Below, piece after piece: positions 57,101 through 64,000 of a DNA stretch of 64,000 bases. Source of the stretch: Ascaris suum (lineage: Eukaryota; Nematoda; Chromadorea; Rhabditida; Ascarididae); assembly GCA_013433145.1 (NCBI GenBank), contig CM024179.1, positions 6,731,300 through 6,795,299 on the forward strand. The letters are read 5' to 3'. Numbering within the stretch: the stretch's first letter is position 1; every line of letters begins with the position of its first letter. The notes beneath the pieces were generated by a model, which was not told the origin of the DNA, did no database searches, and saw nothing but the letters and a program-made list of their open reading frames with translations. A program made the translations under genes and the position numbers.

Positions 57101-60100
57101 GCTTATGAAATGATTCAACATGAAAACATACTTTTACGCACTAGCGTATTATTTCCTCTAAGCTACAAGAAGCAACATCTAATTAGAGACGAAGACAAAT
57201 ATAGGCATAGCAGTGACCACAGATAGGGAGGCTCTTTCATCAGAGTAGAATCACTGGAAATGAAATATTCTGTGAACGCAGCAAATGAATTCTTCTCTAG
57301 AGGAATAGAATTACTGATCACTCGTTGAAGGCTACATGCATTTGAGCTGTTCCATCCAGAAATTTTTTTAAAATTTTGCTTATAAAGTAAATATCCTAAC
57401 GGAAATATTCTAGCTGGTCTCTTCATAATCGAAAGCGACTGAAAAAATCCTATTCTTCGATTGAATTGGATTCGTCGCTCATTTTGACATGCTAAACACT
57501 ACGAGTTTGATTAGTGGACATTTTTGCCGATTCATATAGATCGGCTGTAGTTGATATGCTTTCGGTATCAATATCTTTTCACTTGCAATGACCACTGAAT
57601 AGCTCGATTTGAGCGGTTTTCATTACCATAAAGATACGAGTATTACATGGCGTCATTGTTGCTTGAGATTGTGCGCCATTTGCGTTTCGACCAAATGAAA
57701 CAAACATAAAATGGGCGTATTTTTTTTTACAAGCGCCTAAAAATAATTCAAAATGAATTTTGCTCCTTTTATTGCTCAGAACTTCAAATATTTATATCAT
57801 AAGTCTCGGTAAGTGATGACAACAAGAAGATTATTTGAATCAAACATAATTATTATTACTATCTTTGAAATTTTTTCGCATTCAAATCAATAGAACATTT
57901 CTTTCTAGTCCCACTATCATTGCATTGTTTGGCTGTTTCTCATAAATATAATAATTTAATCTTATGTCATATCTTGACATGAAACTCGTCTTATCCAATT
58001 AGATGATTTAAAATGAAATATTGGATGTCCAATCAACGAATTATACTTGATCCATTATATTAATCGATGTACTTGAATTACAATTAAGCCCATAACTCTT
58101 TTAAAATTCTGTAATGATGATGTCCCCATTGAGAATCTCCTCAATTGAATCCATAAATCAAAAGAAACGAGTGAATGCTTCGATGATGGCTAGTGAATTG
58201 CCACATGTAACATAATGCACTTATTATTGCAATTATTCATAAGCGCTCTACAAAGCAGAAACTCCCTTCATAGGCGTTTTTCATAACGTTAGTAAATGCA
58301 TTGCCAAATAACATAGAACGATTTGATAGTGACAGAAGAGAAGTATTCATTCAATGAACACAACAACACAATTAAAAGCGCCGATCTGGAGCAAAATTTA
58401 TTCTTTTATCTTCATGGTCTTTTTTTCATAGGGAATTTAAGATGGACGAAGACTGAATCTAATTGCTGAAATCACATCACTCGTATTACTTATCTACTAC
58501 CTCGGACTCCACCGATCAGTCAGTCTCATTATAATGTTATAATGGTTCACTACCAATATGATAACCTCGATTATGGTCCAGTATAAATAGCCGTTATTTT
58601 CAGGAACTCAATTAATCTCGGCCATATAATAGAGAGTCTCTTAAAAGACTACGATGTTCATCTACTTCCGGAAGCCGAAGGTGTCAATGTCACTATTGAG
58701 TTACATGTTCAGGTTTGTTTAATAAAAATAAAAAAAATTTTTATAAACTTGCATAACTTTTCTGATTAGGTGTTCTATCGACCTTTCCGTCGGAGTTCAT
58801 ATAACTTATAAGAGGGGAAGTTTGTTCTATATGAATGTCTTAGTAAGTGAAATCATCGTAAATTACAGCGGAATATTTTTTTGTTTTTTCTTCATTCGAG
58901 AAATTACGAATTTTTTAGTGGATTATTGAAAAGTTATTAGAGTGATTTTCTCATAAATAGAGGCAAAATTTTCATGAATAAACGCCATACTTCATCGCAA
59001 ATATAGAAAGAACTTCTTTGAAGAACGTTTTGCATAAAAAATGTAACGCAATCTTCATGGCACAGCTTGATCGATTCTGCAACTTGCTAAACCTAAAGGT
59101 TAAAACCTGAAGTTTCCATAGCAACAAAGTCTTGGAATTAAGAATCGCTCATCGCTAAACAAAAATCTTTGAATATTTTCGATCCGAAATCGATCATAAG
59201 TTATTTTTATGTGAGTGTATGCATGCATTGCTCTAAAATTCAATGAATCGTTAGTGGCAATGGATTACTGAGATGAGCGTTTTTTTTTTCGCCATCTCAT
59301 TAGCTTGCGCTTAAAGTTCTGTTCGATAAATCTGTATATTTCCTACACACCTTTCTTTTTCGTGGATTTTATCGCTTATGTAAAGCATATTAAGGGCTTT
59401 CCATATTTTCATATTTCAGTGAATGTTAATTAACAAATAGATGAGTTGTCATGAATTCCGGTGCAATTAAAAATGGCACATCCCTTTGAACGGCAATATC
59501 CATCATAAATGGGAGTTTCTAACGAAAGGAACACTTTAAAGCTAAAATATATTGGACGACTTTTGAAATACAAACTTTCCCCAAAAAAAGGTGAAACCGA
59601 CGATGAGATGAAATGAGTGCAAATCTTTCGCGATATCTTTAATTAATTGCGACAAGAAATTTTTTCGAGCGCGTTATTGTAAGCGACAGCTGACTGTCAA
59701 TTGAAAAGGTGATTTACGACACTCTATAATATTTGTTGCGCTTTGTCTTTGAAAGAGTTTTTAAACGAAGATTTCCACCACTTTTTAAGCGAACAGAAAC
59801 TTTTGACGCGTTATCGGAGTATCAAATATTCATTTAAATATTTGATATTCATCGAATAGAGCACGTAGAATTTTCTTTCGTCAGAAGAGGATTTTTATTT
59901 GTTCAGTTAATTCGTTGGATTTTTGCGTGTGAAACATGATTTTCGACTATGAAATGAGATGAGTATGTGTAGGTTGATATTGAGAGGGGTTCTATAAAAA
60001 ATAAGACTGTATAGGGGATAATACAGTAGTTTGCATGTCATACTTAATATCTCATTATTTCAGATATGAAGTCAAAATTCGCAGCAATTGTTGCATTTGC

Positions 60101-63100
60101 AATTCTTATTGCATACAATCATTGCAAAGTTGCAATCTTTAAAAAACAATAAAAATATTTTATGATCGAGGGTTTCACGAAGAAAAATATTCCAGTAGAG
60201 TATTAAAGCACTCGAGAGACTCATTTGAGAGGAATTTTCATATATCGTTCATGAAGATATTTTTAATGATAATTTACGTCTCAGTTACACCCTTTCATTC
60301 GATGAATGAAGAACGATCTAATTCCACCCATCTAAGAGTGAAAAATTTTGACGTGAAATCTTATCTTTCTTTGCTACAAGTACACAAATATGTTATTCTA
60401 CAAATAATCGCTATTTTTGCACTCAGATGAATATCGCCTCGTTAAACGATTCTTGTTATAACCGAGGAATAATGTGGAGATGGTGAAGGATTGTACATGC
60501 ATCCTGTAAAAATTAAATAAGAATAAAGATTTATATGGCCTATGAACAGTAGTTTAGGGCAAATTTGCATACACATCGGCAAATAATGAGTGAAAATCAA
60601 GTTAATCACTTGGAAATGACAAAAAGTAATAACGAATGAAGCGTACCTTTCTCTTATATGGTCGAAAAATGCCGACGAGGGATTCCATAACTAGAACAAG
60701 GGCCCATGACCAGAAAAAAAGACAACCGTTTGTTCAGTGGATTTATGCGACCCAAAACCTTTTGTTCTTGTAGACAGCCACTATTTATTCGCTTTTTTCC
60801 ACAACGCCTGCTATGAAACTATAAATCTGTAGCAGCTGTTGAACTCAATTACAAGATCTTATCTAATATTTCGTGCTGGTGAATATTGCAGACTTTTGCA
60901 AACCAAGATGATGTCAACTTTTTCGAAAGGACGCAAAAATTTCTCTGTCAGCCAAAAAAAGATTTTCCTAAATTGTTGCGGATTATTTGTATTATCAAAT
61001 TTTAGGGCATCTCTGGTATTTCGGAGATAACCGGTGACTTCGAATTGGATATAATGTATAGCGAAATATGGCAAGATCCACGTCTGAGTTTCAAGCACTT
61101 AAATGTGTGTGCAACGAATATCACACTCAAGAGTGACTTCCGGAAAAAAATCTGGACGCCTGACACCTGCATTATAAACAGTAAAGATTCCTCAATACAC
61201 ACCTCACCTTCAGAGAACACGTTCATCATTCTCTACGAGCATGGTCTTCTCTGGAGCAACTTCAGGTAGCGACCGACCATTTTACGCAATATCAATTCCT
61301 ACCAAATTAATCTTCTGTAGTCACTTGTCAACTTCAGCCACTGCAAAGGCGCATTTGACCTATAACTAAATAAGCGGAAAAGCGCACCATAAAGCCTCGC
61401 ACGGTAAGCGCTTCCGCAATTCCGCCGATTACACCAACGAGTATCGTCAAGCGCCGAAAAATGATGAAAATACGCAGTAATATATTCGTAGTTTAATCTA
61501 ATAGATCGATCGCACGAATTTTCTGCAGCTAATGTTTACACTTGGAGTGATTGCAAAATCCATGAAAACTTTTGATAAATGTTGCTGAAAGTTGATATAG
61601 GAGGTGAACTGGCGTAGATTATGCCCTCAAAGTTTCTGCGCTCTAACCTTGCAAACATAGGTTTACAAAGGGGTACCTACTTGGTGAGTCGAAATGCCAA
61701 GACAGCTGCAGGAGGTTGGATAATGACATCATTATCTAGGTTAGAAGCCAGATTCCCACAGTCATGCACGGGGCTAAGGCTTGCTCCTTATCAGTTCTTG
61801 GCAATTGTCATGCTTCACGTTTTTCGGCATAAAAGACATCTAATGTGCAAGGAAAAAAGTGCAAACGCGATCAGCCGCTAAAGTTGTGGAAGCGAATATC
61901 AAAGCCAAAGTTGTATTGCATCACTATGCGGCTAGACAACTTCATGTGGAGAGCGGGGGGGGGGGGGGCGGCTAGTACTCCATGCTTTTTTGTATATTGT
62001 CCACCTGCCACTCGGATTATCAGGTTATCAGTAGAAAATCAATTGAATAGAATAACGCATTCACCTTTTGTGACTGGTTGGGTGATGCGAACAATATGAA
62101 AGAAAATGCAGCTTCTATTAAACGCATGAAAATCTTTTTCTCGCTAAAACCGCTACAGCTGCTCTAACGATTGATATGCCAGTGAAAACGAGTATATAAA
62201 ATTAATCTCTTTACATTGCACTCAATACTTCTCGTATCACTCGATTTAGAGGTCTCGGAATTGAAATTGTCGAGCACAGAGACATACAAAAATATATACG
62301 TACAAGTATAGCACCACCATAATATATTTTCGCAAAACAAGTTTATATAATGATATAACAAATGATATAATGTGTAGAGTGAAATGAATAACATGGATCG
62401 CATTTCGTTTTCAGATTAAACGTAAGGGCGCCGTGTAAAATGGACTTAAAAATGTTCCCCTTCGATTCAATTCATTGTCAACTGGTCTTCGAGAGCTACT
62501 CTTTCAACACCGATGAGGTATATTTCTCATTTTCCGCTATAATTATTCGATCGTCTAACATAGCATACGTTGGTAATTTACAACTCTAGAGGAAGAAGAA
62601 AAAATGCTTTTGTAAGGCTTGAACAGCGGAGCTTTTATAGGACTGATTGTTGTAAAGTAAGGAGATTGGAGATTTTTGAAATTTGTTTTAGGTGCGACTG
62701 CTATGGCACGATATTCCCGTCACTATGATGGAGAAAGTCGAGTTACCCGACTTTGATCTACTTGGATGGAACACTGACCATCAAAGGCTAGAATATCCCA
62801 ATGGTGTTTGGGATAGAGCACAGGTTATTGCTAATGCTCAAGCTTTTATTAGGTCATTGTTTTCTTCTGTTCAAACTGAAACTGACCAGTCATTTCAATC
62901 AAATTTTTTTTTGCTGTGAAATCAATCAATCCCGTTTTCAGCATTTAAAAACTTCACAACAAAATATGCTGAATTAAAAGATTATTGAAAACATAAATAA
63001 TAAACAAGTAAGGAATTGTATCGATGTTGCATTATAGGTGAAGTTCACGTTTGCACGTCGCTATGGTTTTTATCTTTTCCAATCGTATTTCCCAACATCG

Positions 63101-63575
63101 TTAACTGTGATCAGCTCATGGGTTGGCTTCTTCTTTGATGTTCGTTCCGTTTCGGCGAGGTAAATCTTTATCGTAACATTCTGACAATACCGGAACATTC
63201 TTTTATTACTTGTTATATTACTAAAACTCTTGTGGAAATAATTTTTATATTGTAAGAAATTTTACGGACATCATTCATAAACGTTGCATCTAACTAAATG
63301 TTAAGCCGAATCGCCTATAAGTTGCGAGTCGTTATTTCTTGGCTGTGAGCAATTTACATCCGAAAACAAATACAAATTTTAATGTGCAAATAAATTGCTT
63401 TCCATGATCGAATCCAGTTCTTTATTCAGTTGTGATAGTGGATACTGATGGATGCAACTATTTGGTGCGAACTAAATTTGATTTCAGGATCACACTTGGA
63501 GTTTCATCATTGCTAGCTCTTACGTTTCAGTTTGGTAACGTCCTTCGGCATCTACCTCGCGTCAGCTATATCAAG
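51162..63575 (+). CDS. Cys-loop ligand-gated ion channel subunit (LGC/anion type), C-terminus off right edge
   Basis: Pentameric ligand-gated channel subunit of the neuronal or muscle membrane. Exons: 51162-51238, 58604-58712, 61006-61265, 62415-62517, 62692-62823, 63038-63159, 63488-63575; all phases agree, 297 codons so far. Exon 1 is a signal peptide ([17 protein letters not shown]). Then [20 protein letters not shown], the loop region [12 protein letters not shown], the Cys-loop [15 protein letters not shown] with exactly 13 residues between cysteines, M1 around [20 protein letters not shown], and M2 [20 protein letters not shown]. The M1-M2 linker reads SAR where anion channels usually have PAR; Ala at -1' and no Glu argue for anion conduction. 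There is no second cysteine pair before M1, unlike GluCl and glycine receptors. LTFQFGN...LPRVSYIK suggests the nematode amine-, GABA- or choline-related LGC group, but the ligand cannot be named. Exon 1 is attached across a 7.4 kb intron by phase and topology. M3, M4 and the intracellular loop lie beyond 64000. Confidence 0.9.
52080..52117. repeat. Perfect 12-base inverted repeat (hairpin)
   Basis: GTTGTTTGGCCA and its exact reverse complement flank a 14-base loop that itself contains AGATATCT. It lies in the first intron of the ion channel gene. Too short for a typical pre-miRNA. Confidence 0.6.
56066..56092 (+). repeat. (AAAT)n microsatellite
   Basis: About six AAAT units in channel intron 1. 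Confidence 0.85.
61955..61968 (+). repeat. Mono-G tract (14 G)
   Basis: G run in an intron of the ion channel gene, on the sense strand. Confidence 0.9.
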
Positions 63576-64000
63576 GTTAATTGGCAGTGTTCAGTATACC
63601 AATATTTGTGAATTACTCAACTTCATTTTTAAATTGCTTTATGATGAAATGACCACCTCACATCTCGATATGCAACAGAACTTTGACATTATGAGAGAAA
63701 ATCCCTCAACTATGGTGCGATTAGCAATTAGCACATTTAGAGTGACTGGTTATAATACAACTTTTGAATGTAGTCAATTATGAGATAAATTGTGAAGATA
63801 ACTGTAGAAAAATATGTTCGATCCGGAATGGCATTGAAACAGATTTCGCCTCATGCATATTTGGGAATATAGGTGCACCGAGCAGTGCATATTTCTATAT
63901 TTGCATGTGTGTTCATCGGTTTGTCGGCGTGTCTGTCTGCGTAGTACCTTTAATTTGAGATTCACACAAATTAGAGCAGAAGCGTACACGCCGAAATCTG

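Larger units (their letters stand above)
51239..58603. other. First intron of the ion channel gene
   Basis: 7.4 kb of AT-rich DNA. It has a GA-rich tract near 54505-54535, the (AAAT)n microsatellite, the 12-base inverted repeat, and a candidate antisense exon at 51668-51720. No other coding segment of the channel was recognised. Confidence 0.5.

Overview
The window is nuclear DNA of a nematode. The evidence is protein-level: the ribosomal protein S13 exons read very like the Caenorhabditis version. Exons are short and AT-rich introns run up to several kb. Acceptors are mostly TTTCAG-like, and several start codons have acceptor-like sites just upstream, as expected for spliced-leader trans-splicing. 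The genus cannot be fixed from sequence alone; the long introns and G-tracts suggest a parasitic or non-Caenorhabditis species. Almost no long ORF here is a real gene. The genes were rebuilt exon by exon, requiring matching splice phases and family similarity.

Layout. (1) Positions 1-18910, minus: the N-terminal part of the IFT-A protein WDR19/IFT144 (C. elegans dyf-2), 21 exons, running off the left edge. (2) 20203-23888, minus: complete rps-13, four exons, 151 residues. (3) 23889-27757: no gene assigned; it holds GC-richer, partly open stretches that may be decayed mobile DNA. (4) 27758-28667, minus: a candidate two-exon small secreted basic peptide (peptide C). (5) 31611-36061, minus: a KCTD-type BTB/T1 protein. 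(6) 40016-41176, minus (peptide A) and 43153-44151, plus (peptide B): two divergently oriented small secreted peptide precursors that share a TKIPLPxPV core. (7) 45163-49040, minus: a complete eight-exon CK1/TTBK-like kinase of 351 residues. (8) 51162 to beyond 64000, plus: a Cys-loop ligand-gated ion channel from signal peptide to M2, running off the right edge.

The genes do not form one pathway. dyf-2 (ciliated sensory neurons), the Cys-loop channel and the putative secreted peptides would all fit a nervous-system context, but that link is inference. The most novel item is the head-to-head pair of paralogous secreted peptides at 40-44 kb, with a possible third relative at 28 kb. Other points are a possible RFX/DAF-19 X-box just upstream of dyf-2, a kinase whose HRD histidine is serine, a KCTD intron with no AG at its apparent 3' end, and several long mono-G tracts in introns and intergenic DNA.
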